IMG/VR virus record: IMGVR_UViG_3300009082_000024
Location: 1 to 51,309 of that record
Length of the DNA: 51,309 nt
From: a virus
Strand: one strand, 5' to 3'
The notes beneath the pieces are model-generated. The model had not been told where the DNA came from and ran no database searches. It saw only the letters and a list, made by a program, of their open reading frames with translations. The translations under genes and the position numbers were made by a program. Of this stretch, positions 16,534 through 27,000 are shown piece after piece; position 1 is the first letter of the stretch, and each line of letters opens with the position of its first letter.

Positions 16534-17621
16534 GATATGGAAATATTGGTACTCCTAATTTAATCGATCCTTTATTTAGCGTTGTTTATGACAGCGGAGA
16601 ACTTTCTTCTGCTGCTACGACTATCACAGTCACTGTTGATGGGAACGTTGATGAAGAGTACATTGTGATCGCTCGGCATATCAACGGATATTCTGGCACT
16701 GCTGGTTTGTATTTGAGACTTAATAATGACAGCGGCAGTAATTATGGAACACAGTTGATGAAAGGACAAAGCTCTACTGCTTCTGCATCAAGAAGCACTT
16801 CTGATACTTCGATCATGCTTGGTTATGGTACAGCAAGCAACAGGATTTCTTTTGGTGAGTTCCATATCCATGCTGAGTCAGGTTTTGTCCGTACGATCAC
16901 TGGTCAATTGATGTTTGATACCACAGGGACTACTATTGATACAAGTCAGTCGAGCGGATGCGTTTGGAACAACACAGCTAATAACTTAACAAGTCTTGTC
17001 TTTTTTTCTGATCAAGCTAACGGAATAGGGGTTGGCTCACGCATCATAGTATTGAAGAAGAATGATTCTGCTGGTATGAGATTAGGGACGACTAATGTGC
17101 TTGGTAAAGCTTATGGATGCTGGCAGAAGATCTATGACAATACACTTTCGAGTGCGGCCACAACCATTTCTATTAGCAGTCTTGATGGGAACACTGATGT
17201 TTTATGGATGTTTCTTGGTTATTTTGTTAGTAATTATAGTGGTACAGGCGGAGCAAATTGTGCTCTTAATTCTGATACTGGTACTAATTATGGAAGGCAG
17301 TATTTTCAAGGCGTAAGTTCTACTCTCACTGCTGGAAGGCAGACTGCTTCTACGGCTCATCCTTGGGGAGGTAATGGGTCAGCTCTCGGTGAGGGTTCTT
17401 GGGAAAGAAGTTTACTTTATGTGAAGTCAGGATATGTGAGGGTTGCTTTGTATAAGTTTGGCAACCAGATAGGGGGGACTACAGTAACAAGATGTGGTGT
17501 ATATGGAACTTGCTGGAATAACACTGCTGATAATATTACTAGCCTGACAATTAATGGTGCTCAAACTAATATCATAGGAATAGGTAGTCATTATGAAATC
17601 TGGAGGCTTAACCTCGCGTAA
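16530..17621 (+). CDS. Receptor-type virion protein, two-domain copy
   Basis: A 363-residue protein made of two repeats of the domain encoded by the gene just upstream. Copy one carries LNNDSGSNYG and WNNTANNLTSLVFFSDQANG; copy two carries LNSDTGTNYG and WNNTADNITSLTINGAQTN. The two halves differ at most surface positions. The start overlaps the preceding stop (ATGA). Together the two genes make three diverged domain copies, a pattern typical of adhesins diversifying for receptors. Confidence 0.6.
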   Translation: MRYGNIGTPNLIDPLFSVVYDSGELSSAATTITVTVDGNVDEEYIVIARHINGYSGTAGLYLRLNNDSGSNYGTQLMKGQSSTASASRSTSDTSIMLGYGTASNRISFGEFHIHAESGFVRTITGQLMFDTTGTTIDTSQSSGCVWNNTANNLTSLVFFSDQANGIGVGSRIIVLKKNDSAGMRLGTTNVLGKAYGCWQKIYDNTLSSAATTISISSLDGNTDVLWMFLGYFVSNYSGTGGANCALNSDTGTNYGRQYFQGVSSTLTAGRQTASTAHPWGGNGSALGEGSWERSLLYVKSGYVRVALYKFGNQIGGTTVTRCGVYGTCWNNTADNITSLTINGAQTNIIGIGSHYEIWRLNLA

Positions 17622-17877
17622 AAGTCGAATAGACGAAGTGGGTGCAATGTTTAGGTTTATTACTCCTGCGCTTATCTCACTGGTTCTTTTTATCTTGGGT
17701 CTTATAATCAACAATCAGGCAAAACTGGATGAGAAGATACTTTGCATCCAGAAAGAGCAATATGCTTATTTTAATAACCATTTATCTAATTATAAAGATT
17801 TCGGTATTATGGTTGAACATAGGTTGACTAAGATAGAAGCTATCTTGGGAACAATAAAAAAAAGAAATGAACATTGA
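17593..17877 (+). CDS. Single-span membrane protein with coiled coil
   Basis: A 94-residue protein: a basic N-terminus, one strong membrane helix (LISLVLFILGLIINN, near residues 28-43), then a charged helix ending in a basic tail. The layout resembles XhlA/holin-associated or i-spanin-like proteins. ATG 17593 overlaps the previous gene by 29 bases; ATG 17647 (MFRFITPAL) is an equally possible start. It may belong with the lysis genes. Confidence 0.55.
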   Translation: MKSGGLTSRKSRIDEVGAMFRFITPALISLVLFILGLIINNQAKLDEKILCIQKEQYAYFNNHLSNYKDFGIMVEHRLTKIEAILGTIKKRNEH

Positions 17878-18073
17878 CAAGGAACATCAAGCAGTATTTT
17901 GTCACGGGTGCGCAAAGAATTATTATATTCTACAGGCTTACATTAAGCGTGATGCTATCATCGATGTTTATAAGGTCGGCGATGCGATCATGTGTAAGCG
18001 CTGCCATTGCCTTTTAGGTTACGAAAAAGACGCTCCAGAGATATTCGCTAATGTTCCTGAAGGAGAAGAATGA
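17867..18073 (+). CDS. Zinc-ribbon protein
   Basis: A 68-residue protein with CHGC near residue 12 and CKRCHC near residue 43, a four-cysteine zinc ribbon with an extra Cys, and an acidic tail. It overlaps its upstream neighbour by 11 bases and the adaptor gene by 4. Function unknown. Confidence 0.55.
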   Translation: MNIDKEHQAVFCHGCAKNYYILQAYIKRDAIIDVYKVGDAIMCKRCHCLLGYEKDAPEIFANVPEGEE

Positions 18074-18732
18074 CTCGCTTAGAGATTAGAAACCAGATCA
18101 GAAGAAGATTGGGAGAGACCACTGCTGCGTTTTGGGAAGACGCTGAACTTAATTCATGGATCAATGACGCATGCACAGACTTAGCGTTTAGAGCTAAATG
18201 TCTTCCTGGCAATTCTAAATTCTCTACATTGGCTGGTACCTCTGAATATGTCATTTCTGCTTTAATAGCAACGGCCATCATCAGCTTGACTGAGGTCTAT
18301 TACTTACAAGACGGGACTACCTGGAAGAAGATAGATCCTATCAACAGGACTGAATTAGACACTGAGTACCCTAATTGGAAATCTGATGATGCAGGTACTC
18401 CTTTATTTTATTATTTCGACAGAGAAGAGGCTATCTTCGGATTGTACCCTAAGCCTAATACTGTTAATGCTGGTACTGATTACGGTGAGATGTATTTTCA
18501 AAAGGCTCACGTTGATTTGAACGCAGATGGTGAATCACCACAGCTTTCAGAGTATTTGCAGCCAGCAATCGTTGACTATGTTGTTGCTACAGGGCATGAT
18601 CAGCGTGGATGGGGCGATAAGGCCAATGACGCTTGGACAAAGTATTATACCAAGATACGTGATTATCGTATGGAACGTCATCGTGAGAAAGAAGACGAAG
18701 AGATAATCATGAAGAATTATAGGAACATATGA
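18070..18732 (+). CDS. Head-tail adaptor protein (SU10 adaptor-like)
   Basis: A 220-residue protein opening MTRLEIRNQIRRRLGETTAA, with a helix carrying INDACTDLA, a central beta region (VYYLQDGTTWKKIDPINR), and a long charged C-terminal helix. This matches the adaptor family found in podoviruses such as phage SU10, which sits between portal and tail nozzle. Direct overlap with the nozzle gene downstream supports it. Confidence 0.7.
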   Translation: MTRLEIRNQIRRRLGETTAAFWEDAELNSWINDACTDLAFRAKCLPGNSKFSTLAGTSEYVISALIATAIISLTEVYYLQDGTTWKKIDPINRTELDTEYPNWKSDDAGTPLFYYFDREEAIFGLYPKPNTVNAGTDYGEMYFQKAHVDLNADGESPQLSEYLQPAIVDYVVATGHDQRGWGDKANDAWTKYYTKIRDYRMERHREKEDEEIIMKNYRNI

Positions 18733-21700
18733 GTTTATCAAATACTCCAGTTGCTTTTTACATGAAGTCTTTGCCTGGTATGAATAATAAGGTTGAGACT
18801 GAAGAGCTCCAGGAAAAGTACGCTGAGAAAGCTCAGAATTGCAGGTTTGAACCTACTCCAGGAGCAGTGTCTAAACGTGAACCGATCTCTTATTTTAATC
18901 CTGTCGCCATCGATGCGAACCCGATGATGTCAGTATATCGTTACTACACTTCTGGAGGCATCACTAAGTTTATAGCTACGAGCGGTACTGGAGTCTACGT
19001 TGGCGATGATGCTACAGGGACATTCACTTTGATCAGGACATTAACCACCACAGGAAAGAGATGTTCGTTTGTTACTTATCAAGACATTCTCATCGGTTCT
19101 ACAGGCTACGATAATATCTTTTGCTATGACGGTTCTTCAGACAATATCACCTGGGAACTTGGTTCTTGCAGGGCTGAGGTTGGTGCTGGAGTCGGTATAA
19201 CTCGTACTGACATTTCTTATAAGATAACCTGGGATGACGACTGGTATGTGCCTGGTGCTGTCTCTAATACGATAGCAGCTGTAGTTAACCAAAACATTTC
19301 TTTGACTAACATTCCTTTAGGGCCAGTGGGTACGACGAATCGTAAGATATATCGTAAGTCTAGCGAGACTGGTGGTGGATATAGGTTGATAGCAACTATA
19401 GCAAATAACACTGCTACTACATATACAGATTCTACGGCTGATGCTTCTGCTGGCGCTTTGATGCCAGCAGTTACTGATTCCATGCCGCGTGGTGCTGAGC
19501 TGCAAATATACCGTGAAAGATTATTCGTGACGAGGGATCCAACTAGCCCGAGCAAGATATACTTTTCTGACCCTTATACTCCGCATTATATCCAGAAAGA
19601 TACACAGTTAACTTTTCTTGATATCTCTCCAGAGGACAATGATGAAATCATGGGAATACCTGTAGTCATGGGCAATATAGTCTGTATCAAGAAGAACACT
19701 ATCAGGAAGATATTTATTTTGGGGCCTGTCGGCAATTGGTATGCTGAAGATCCTTTCTCTTTCTCTGGGACTCCTGCCGCATGGTCGATATGTCAGACTC
19801 CTCATGGCATCATGTATCTTGGCTGGGATCATTGGTATCTTTATGATGGTTCTAATGCGCAGCCTGTTATAGATGAGTTTGATACGAATAAAATACTTCC
19901 TGCTAATTACTATGATGTTGTTTCTTTCTGGGATAATACAGAGTTTATAGCGGCATATACTGATTTAGATTACGGCTCTCAAGTCCACGATAGGGTGATG
20001 AGGTATAACTTTAAGCGTAAGACCTTGTCTTATGACACGATAAAGGTCAATTGTTTTGCCTCAAAGAGAGGAGACCAGGAGACAGGAGAACTTTATTATG
20101 GATCTTCTGAGATCGGATATGTCTATAAAGCTGTGAATGAGGATATCGTTTATAAACTTACTAATAAGACTGAAGCCCTTAACGGTACTTCTAGTGATGT
20201 CTTCATAGGTGGGACTGAGAGCAATCCCTATATCGAGATCGGGACTGTTGAGCCAGCGTTGGCAATACCTACTAATATCTGTATTCTTTGGGACGCTGAA
20301 GATAGCACTCCAGGAACTGGGTGGACAGAAATAACTACATGGAGCGATAAGTTTGTCAGGATCTCTATTACCGCAGGTACGTTGACTGTGGATACTGGCC
20401 ATACGCACGGGATAACTGGTAAGTTAAACGCGATCAGTGCTGGGGCTTCTAAGTCTGGTGAGTATCAGAATGATGTTACCAGAGAGCATGGTGAACATGC
20501 TGTAAACATCACCTCAGCTTCTTCCAATACTTATCCTCGATGTGTTAAGTTCAGATTGTTTTATAAAAATGCCACGACTACAGAGTATGAATTCCCTGTA
20601 GGTTCTATCATTATGTGGGATCAGGCTGCTGTACCTGAAGGGTATGTAAGCATGTACAATGCTGGTTATTATTTGCGTCTTGGGACTTCTAGTCTAGGGG
20701 AGACGGTAAGTAGTTCTCATAGTCATAGCTTCAATGGACAGTCTGCTCCAGATAACAATCATCGTCAGGGTGATGCTGGTGGTAACTGTGCCAACTGGAC
20801 ACATCATCATATGGTCACAGGAGATACTTCTACGGACGTACAAGATAGTTGGGAACTTGATTATGTAGCTGTTCATTTTATAAAACGTATTGGAGAGACT
20901 TCTACCTGGGATGGCTCTGTAAAATACGCATATGCTTTTTATTGGACTGTTGGAGCACCAGGCAATGGCTGGTCAGAAGTAAGCGCAACTTATGAAGGAA
21001 GATATATTAAGCTAGGTGAAGGAGATCTGGTTACGGGGGCTGCGGCCAACGCTGCGCACACTCATACTATTGGCCCAGGGACTTCTGGTTCTGACGTTGG
21101 TCACGCAGGTAATGGCGGGAATCCTGCTGACGGTGACTCTCATCATACTCACCCTTGGACTTCGTTGACGGTAGCAAGTGGGAATTCTGCTGCTCCTGGT
21201 GCAGTTACTTTACGTTTGTTTCGTAAAGTTCTCGGCAAGATGAAAGATTATAATTCTGCGTGGGAGACTCCTGGATTAGTGGCGGGGACATGGATATCTC
21301 CTGCTGCTCAATTATCTCCTGATACATTAAAGACTTTGTGGTGGAATGAATCCTTAGTGGGCACCGATGACATGCTGTTTCACATGAGGACTGGAGCGAC
21401 GCAGGCTCTTTGTTTAGCTGCTGCTTGGCAGCCAGTGGCAGGTTATACCAACCCTAATGCCCAACAGTTAAATGCGATCACAGTCAATATCTGGGTGCAA
21501 GTGAGAGTCTCTTTCTCCTGTACAGATACTACTGTAAGCAACCCGAAGCTTTATTCTGCCAATGGTTATTTGTTTAAGTTCTCTTATTCTAAGGGCGCGG
21601 TTGTCGCAGAGTCAGCAGTAGAATTTATTTATGATATAGGCGTGAGGCATTTTGATCTTCCTGATGTTGATAAGATATTTCAGAAGTTGGTCACTCGTCA

Positions 21701-21920
21701 TGATGGTACTGAAGGTTCGCTTACTATTTATTGGGACACAGAAAATGCGTCTGGTTCATTCGTCATTAATCTTGTAAGTAAGCCAAAGAGGTGGGACAGT
21801 TTCTTCCCGCCTAATGCTATGGGTAAAGAGATCAAGATAAAGGTGTATAAGAATGATCTTTATTCTTTTAAACTTAAAGAAATCCAAGGGGCATATGCTC
21901 CTCAGCCAATACAATTATGA
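18729..21920 (+). CDS. Tail nozzle protein with inserted HxH collar-like repeats
   Basis: A 1063-residue protein. Residues 1-500 look like the beta-propeller nozzle proteins of short-tailed phages (CRFEPTPGAVSKREP, IYRERLFVTRDPTSPSKIYF), which close the tail tube. Residues about 510-840 hold three repeats, each opening W(D/T)xxxxxPGxGWxE or similar and containing GHTHG, SHSHS or AHTHT, like the metal-binding HxH sites of tail-collar and short-tail-fibre domains. The final 220 residues resume a propeller-like pattern (FQKLVTRHDGTEGSLTIYW). The repeats therefore appear inserted in the nozzle. Confidence 0.7.
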   Translation: MSLSNTPVAFYMKSLPGMNNKVETEELQEKYAEKAQNCRFEPTPGAVSKREPISYFNPVAIDANPMMSVYRYYTSGGITKFIATSGTGVYVGDDATGTFTLIRTLTTTGKRCSFVTYQDILIGSTGYDNIFCYDGSSDNITWELGSCRAEVGAGVGITRTDISYKITWDDDWYVPGAVSNTIAAVVNQNISLTNIPLGPVGTTNRKIYRKSSETGGGYRLIATIANNTATTYTDSTADASAGALMPAVTDSMPRGAELQIYRERLFVTRDPTSPSKIYFSDPYTPHYIQKDTQLTFLDISPEDNDEIMGIPVVMGNIVCIKKNTIRKIFILGPVGNWYAEDPFSFSGTPAAWSICQTPHGIMYLGWDHWYLYDGSNAQPVIDEFDTNKILPANYYDVVSFWDNTEFIAAYTDLDYGSQVHDRVMRYNFKRKTLSYDTIKVNCFASKRGDQETGELYYGSSEIGYVYKAVNEDIVYKLTNKTEALNGTSSDVFIGGTESNPYIEIGTVEPALAIPTNICILWDAEDSTPGTGWTEITTWSDKFVRISITAGTLTVDTGHTHGITGKLNAISAGASKSGEYQNDVTREHGEHAVNITSASSNTYPRCVKFRLFYKNATTTEYEFPVGSIIMWDQAAVPEGYVSMYNAGYYLRLGTSSLGETVSSSHSHSFNGQSAPDNNHRQGDAGGNCANWTHHHMVTGDTSTDVQDSWELDYVAVHFIKRIGETSTWDGSVKYAYAFYWTVGAPGNGWSEVSATYEGRYIKLGEGDLVTGAAANAAHTHTIGPGTSGSDVGHAGNGGNPADGDSHHTHPWTSLTVASGNSAAPGAVTLRLFRKVLGKMKDYNSAWETPGLVAGTWISPAAQLSPDTLKTLWWNESLVGTDDMLFHMRTGATQALCLAAAWQPVAGYTNPNAQQLNAITVNIWVQVRVSFSCTDTTVSNPKLYSANGYLFKFSYSKGAVVAESAVEFIYDIGVRHFDLPDVDKIFQKLVTRHDGTEGSLTIYWDTENASGSFVINLVSKPKRWDSFFPPNAMGKEIKIKVYKNDLYSFKLKEIQGAYAPQPIQL

Positions 21921-22150
21921 TAGATCATATTACTAAGTTGCCCTCGATGGAAAGCAAAGATTTAAATACGATGCAGCGTATTCTTGACAACATTCATAAT
22001 AACGCTGTAGGAATAATCTATACTGATGATGCTTCGAAAGCTTCAAGTCTTGCTGATGTCGGCAAGATTGTCGTTCTCGATGATGATTGCACAAGAAGAT
22101 TATATTTTAAGACGGCAAGAGGATTTGTAGGCTATATTACATTATTATGA
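21917..22150 (+). CDS. Small protein after the nozzle gene
   Basis: A 77-residue protein with a helical N-terminus and a beta C-terminus (GKIVVLDDDCTRRLYFKTA). Its ATGA start overlaps the nozzle stop and its own stop overlaps the cupin gene. The C-terminal strands resemble small domains found at fibre ends (kVgd.vvlddg.t.RlyfKtg). Probably a tail component; function unknown. Confidence 0.55.
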   Translation: MIDHITKLPSMESKDLNTMQRILDNIHNNAVGIIYTDDASKASSLADVGKIVVLDDDCTRRLYFKTARGFVGYITLL

Positions 22151-22629
22151 ATGATTTAATAGTTAAAAATTCACTTTCTAAGGAAACGGTAAGAAGTAAG
22201 ATACTCGAATTTGAGGAAAGGCTTGGTCAGGTTGACGGGATCATGCGCGGTGATTGCTTTCCTCTTAAACATACTTTTGTTGATGGTGCATATGTAAGAG
22301 AGATAACTATGCCTAAAGGAGCAATACTCACGAGTAAGATACATAAGGTGTGTCATCCTTATTTTATATTGAAGGGAGAAGTATCTGTACTTACAGAGAA
22401 TGGTGTTGAGAGGATAAAGGCCCCGCATTCAGGTGTAACCCCAGCTGGTACAAAACGTATTTTATACATACATGAAGAGACTGTTTGGACGACTGTTCAT
22501 GTGACGAAAGAAAAAGATTTAGACAAGATAGAAGAAGAAGTCATTGCTAATTCTTTTGAAGAAGTAGGATTAGCTGTAGATGAAAATGATATGTTAATTA
22601 ATAAGGATAAACCTAAGTTGGAGGTATAG
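22147..22629 (+). CDS. Cupin-fold protein
   Basis: A 160-residue protein with a cupin-like beta barrel over residues about 40-125: YVREITMPKGAILTSKIHK, then HPYFILKGEVSVL, then IKAPHSGVTPAGTKRILY and WTTVHVTKEKD. The first cupin motif keeps a His, the second is partly degenerate, so metal binding is uncertain. Such single-cupin genes occur next to tail genes in many uncultured podoviruses; a structural role or carbohydrate binding is possible. Confidence 0.65.
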   Translation: MNDLIVKNSLSKETVRSKILEFEERLGQVDGIMRGDCFPLKHTFVDGAYVREITMPKGAILTSKIHKVCHPYFILKGEVSVLTENGVERIKAPHSGVTPAGTKRILYIHEETVWTTVHVTKEKDLDKIEEEVIANSFEEVGLAVDENDMLINKDKPKLEV

Positions 22630-22630
22630 T

Positions 22631-23389
22631 ATGAGTTGGGTTGCATTGGCAGGGACAGCAATCAGCGTTGGAACAAGCATGTATGCTAATAAGAAGAATA
22701 AGGGTACTCCAGGACAAATGGGGTATGATATTATTACTCCTCCTTCCATAGGGGAACAGTCTGGCACTGGCAAGTATATGGCTGACTATTGGACTAAAGC
22801 CATGCAGGGCCTTGCTACTGGAGAGCCGTGGAGAGGCTATGGTGATTATGAGCAGTTGATGAAGCGTAAGTTGCAAAGAGGGCAGCAAGAAGCTTTTTAC
22901 GGAAGTTCTGGTAATCGATACGGTGCATATTCAACTGGATTAGAGACAGGTGCTCTTACAGGTTTAGGCGGAGGAAGGACACAGGCAAGCCTTAAGCCGT
23001 TACAGAATCAGTGGCTAACAGGAAGTCAAGCAATAGAAGAATTTTTGGCTTCGGAAGGAGCCAAGGCTATGCAGCAAAGAGAACAGACTGGAAGCCAGGC
23101 CATGCTAGGATTGTCGCAGCCTTATTCACAACAAGTTATGCCTGTCAATATTCCTGGGGTTGAAGCACAAGCTTCTCCTTGGGCTTCTGCTTTGGGGACT
23201 ATAGCAGGTGGTATAGATTGGGGAAAGTTATTCGCTCCTAAACCAGGCTCTGCTGGAACAGCAAGCACATCGAGCTTTTCACCGATGAGCAATCCTTATG
23301 CTAATGTTCTTGGGAAGGTTCCTACAGGGACGTATTCAAATCTTCTTTCGCAATCATATTTCCCTACTTCCAATTGGGGACAATATTAA
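22631..23389 (+). CDS. Probable internal virion (ejection) protein
   Basis: A 252-residue protein with an N-terminal hydrophobic, Gly/Ala-rich segment (WVALAGTAISVGTSMYANKK), then a Gln/Gly/Ala-rich helical region (LMKRKLQRGQQEAFYGSSG) and a disordered C-terminus. This composition and its position between tail and the giant internal protein fit ejection or pilot proteins carried in the head and released with DNA. No sequence family claimed. Confidence 0.6.
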   Translation: MSWVALAGTAISVGTSMYANKKNKGTPGQMGYDIITPPSIGEQSGTGKYMADYWTKAMQGLATGEPWRGYGDYEQLMKRKLQRGQQEAFYGSSGNRYGAYSTGLETGALTGLGGGRTQASLKPLQNQWLTGSQAIEEFLASEGAKAMQQREQTGSQAMLGLSQPYSQQVMPVNIPGVEAQASPWASALGTIAGGIDWGKLFAPKPGSAGTASTSSFSPMSNPYANVLGKVPTGTYSNLLSQSYFPTSNWGQY

Positions 23390-23399
23390 AGGAGGAAAC

Positions 23400-24059
23400 A
23401 TGGCTGATATTCAATCAGTAAGATATAACGTACCGCAGCAGGCAGCTCCAGGATTCATGGACTATGCTGCTCAGTTCTTGACTAACTTTATGGGTAGGAA
23501 GCAAGCTGAGGCTGAGAAGAAAAGGGCTTATGAACAGGAGCTTTTCAAGTCTATGGCTTCTGCGCTTGCTGCGCAAAAGCAAATAGAATATGCCCCTGGT
23601 GAAGGACAAGGCATGAAGATCGGTGACCAGGTAGTCCCTTGGAGGGTTGTACCTGCTGCTCGTGAAGATGCAGGATACCCTGTTCAATTGCCTTTACCAG
23701 GAGCTGACCGAGGATTATATCAATTTAATGTTAAAGACCTCAGTGATCTGCAAAAAGTTCACAATGTATTGTTCCCTAATACTCAAATCATGAACGCAGT
23801 AAAAGAGATGGATGAGTTAAGAGCAATGGAGCGTAAGCCTCCGATGACAATAGAAGAAAAAAGACAAGCTTACGATGAACTACAAGCGCAGTTCCTTTTC
23901 AATAGGCAGCCAGGATCTTTTGCTCCTGTTACTCCGACTTTGCAGCCACAGCCTCGTAAAAAGTTCAAGTTCAGTGCAACTAATGATAGGGGAGAGATTA
24001 TTTATTCTAATGATAATAATAACTGGTTTGATAAAGACAATAAACCATATAAATACTAA
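23400..24059 (+). CDS. Probable internal virion protein
   Basis: A 219-residue protein from ATG 23400 (ribosome site GGAGGAA; earlier in-frame starts lie inside the previous gene). N-terminal helical, Gln/Ala-rich region (RKQAEAEKKRAYEQELFK), a middle beta segment, and a basic C-terminus ending NNWFDKDNKPYKY. Its stop overlaps the start of the giant protein gene (TAATG), so the two are translationally coupled. Likely co-packaged ejection component. Confidence 0.55.
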   Translation: MADIQSVRYNVPQQAAPGFMDYAAQFLTNFMGRKQAEAEKKRAYEQELFKSMASALAAQKQIEYAPGEGQGMKIGDQVVPWRVVPAAREDAGYPVQLPLPGADRGLYQFNVKDLSDLQKVHNVLFPNTQIMNAVKEMDELRAMERKPPMTIEEKRQAYDELQAQFLFNRQPGSFAPVTPTLQPQPRKKFKFSATNDRGEIIYSNDNNNWFDKDNKPYKY

Positions 24060-27000
24060 TGCCTTTACCTCCAGGATTTAAGCTAACAGAAGAAACCCAG
24101 GGCAAGGGTCTACCGCCTGGGTTTACGTTGATAGAGGATACGCCTCAGGGTAAACCAAGCTCATACGATACTGTGTGGACTCGTATGGGCGAGACAGCCA
24201 AGCGTCCTGTTGAACTTGCACCTTTCGCGGGAACAGCTGCTGATATATATGATATTGCCAAGATAAAGATGGCAGCTGATAGGCTTCAAAAGGATGAGGC
24301 AACTCAGGAGGATATCGATTTAGTACAGTCTTACCTTGATAAAGAATCCCGCCCTAAAACATTTGGCTATAAAGTTGCTGATGTTGTTGCCCAGATACCT
24401 GCGTTCGCTGGTGAGATGTATTTTACAGGCGGTTTGGCCGCAGCAGGTAAAGCCGCAGCTTTTCAAACTGCAAAGGCTGCCAGCAAAAAGATATTAAGCA
24501 CGGCTACAAGAGAAGCTCTTACAAAATCGTTGGCCAAAACAGCAACTCGAAAACTCCTTACTGGTACAGCAAAAAAGATAGCTGGAGGATTGGTTGCAGG
24601 TAGCGTGCAATCATTGCCTGCTGGTGCGTTAAGGACTATCAAAGGGACTTTAGAGCGCACAGGCCCTCAGATAAATCTTGATGGGAGTATTAGTGGTGGA
24701 CAAGACTTGCTTCCTGCTGCCAAAGATGCTGCTGTTTCACAATGGATAGAGACTGTTTCTGAAAGAAGCGGAGGTTTGTTAGGAGAGGCCGCTAAATACA
24801 TTCCAGAAAAATATATAAATAGTGCCATTGTTAGAGCTTTAAAGAAGGCGAATCCTCTTGCTAATAATGAGCGTTTAAAGAAGGTCGTTGAAGCTACTCA
24901 ATGGCATGGAGTGTGGGGGGAGTTTTTTGAAGAAAGAGTAGCTGATGTCGGTCGCGCCATGACTGGTCTTGATGAATGGAAATTACCTTCCGCAGAACAA
25001 ATAGCTGTCGAGTTAACCTCATTCTCTGTTCCAGGTGTAGGCGCTGCTCTTGCAAAGAAAGCATTAGACTATTCAAAGTCAAAGGGAGAGGTAGCAAAGG
25101 AAGGAGCAAAAGAAGAGGGGATAACGAAAGGAGCAGAAGGTGATATTAAAGTCCCTGTATTCCCTAAGACAGTAAAGTTTACTACTATGGCGGAGATGAC
25201 GGGGAACAAGATATTTTCTACTAGCGTTGAAAAAGATGCTAAAGGCCGCACTGTTATCCAGTCTGCACCGAAACAAAACATCAGGGAGAATTTTACTGCT
25301 GATGAAAATACTCGGATGGACACCATGGCTTCTTCTATCCTCCAGGATGCAAAGATCATAAGTCATTACCCTAAAGCTCATATCGTCCATTTCAATGAGA
25401 TGGAGCCAACCATAAAGGATAACATTGTCAACATATTGTTTGAGAACAAGGATCAGCCGCAAGAGAAACAAACGACTGATGTTATTAACTATGTACAAGA
25501 ACTCCGTAATTCTCCACAGTTATTTTTGTCTGGTGTTGATAAAAAATCTGAGATAGTTAAAAGGCAAGGCAAGCAGATATTTACCGCCATTAATCCTGCT
25601 ACTGAGATCTATTTTTCACCATTCATGGCTAAAGTTCCTTTGACAAGGATAGCCCAATATCTTGTAGGAGAAGGTATCCCTGTTGAGAAGGCCAGTGTCC
25701 ATCAGCTTGTAGGCGCGGACCAGGTAGAAATAGCCAAGCAGGTGCATAAGACATTAGAGATAGAGTTTAACAGACAAGCAAAGCTCCAGCGAAATGCTCG
25801 AGAGGCAGCTGCTGTCGTTGACAACGTTAGGGCATATGACGAATCGAAAGAGCCGTCTCCGATTAAAGCTGAGATACAGCCCAAGGTTGACACCGCAGCG
25901 CTCTCTAAGTTCTTCAAGGGTAAAAAAGTTGATACTGCTCTCCCTTCGCCAACGCAACAGCAAGCATCTGCAATTACTCCTGAAATTGTTACTGAAGCTC
26001 CTAGGAATAAAGAAGTTGTTATAAGAGATATAATCGAAGGGCAGTTGGGTAGCACAGTTTTATCTAATGAAGAAGCAATTGAGTATACTGATACAAAAAA
26101 TGTTTTGACTACTGCTGAAAAAGCAAAATTGCTCAAAGTGCTTGATTTATTATCAACACGCGAAGATGAGTATACTTTACAAACTATGACTCCTCAAGAG
26201 CGTCAGGAGTTTTATCGCCAACGTTCTTTTGTGGCTGATAAAGCTATAGAAGCTATTCTTGGCAAACCAAAAGGTAAAGAAGCAAAAGCTGTGAGTGAAT
26301 CTGCTGTTGAGCCTACTGCCGCTACGGAGAATACAATTACTATTGTGCCTCAAGGTAAAGGAGAAATAAATGGGATGCGAGGCCCCTTGGGAGAACACAT
26401 GAACACAGTTGGGATGAAGCCTGGTAAACCTGGATGGCTTGGTAACCCAATTAAGTGGGCAGGGAATGGTGGTAAAGGCACTCTACAAGATGCTATTGCT
26501 GGATTTAAACAATTGTTTCTAAAAAAAGTAGAAAGCAATCCTGAATTTAGACAAGCTGTTCTTGATCTCCGCGGTAAACGTATAGGATATTATCGTCCTA
26601 ACGATCCTAATCACCTTCAGGTAATACAGGAATGGCTTGAGGGGATAGCAGAAGCAGATGCAGAACGTTCTGCTTATAACGAAGAGTCCTCTCAGGCAGA
26701 TACAGCTCGTCTTAATGCAGATGTAATTCTAACAGGTAAAAGCCCTTATCTTGCTAAAGACCAATTGAAAGCAGATAAGGCTAATAAGTTTATAGGGAGA
26801 GGATCATTCGCTAGCTCTACAGCTCAGTATGCTAAAAACTTTGGTGACAAGGCTAATATGGGGACGTATGCTCCATCTGATGTTGTTTTCATTTCAGCAG
26901 AAGGCAATAGAACAGGGAGAGTCAAGCCTGATTTTGGTGAGATACAAAAAGCTATTGATGCGGGAGCAACGCTTATAACAGATAACCAGGAGAATAGGAA

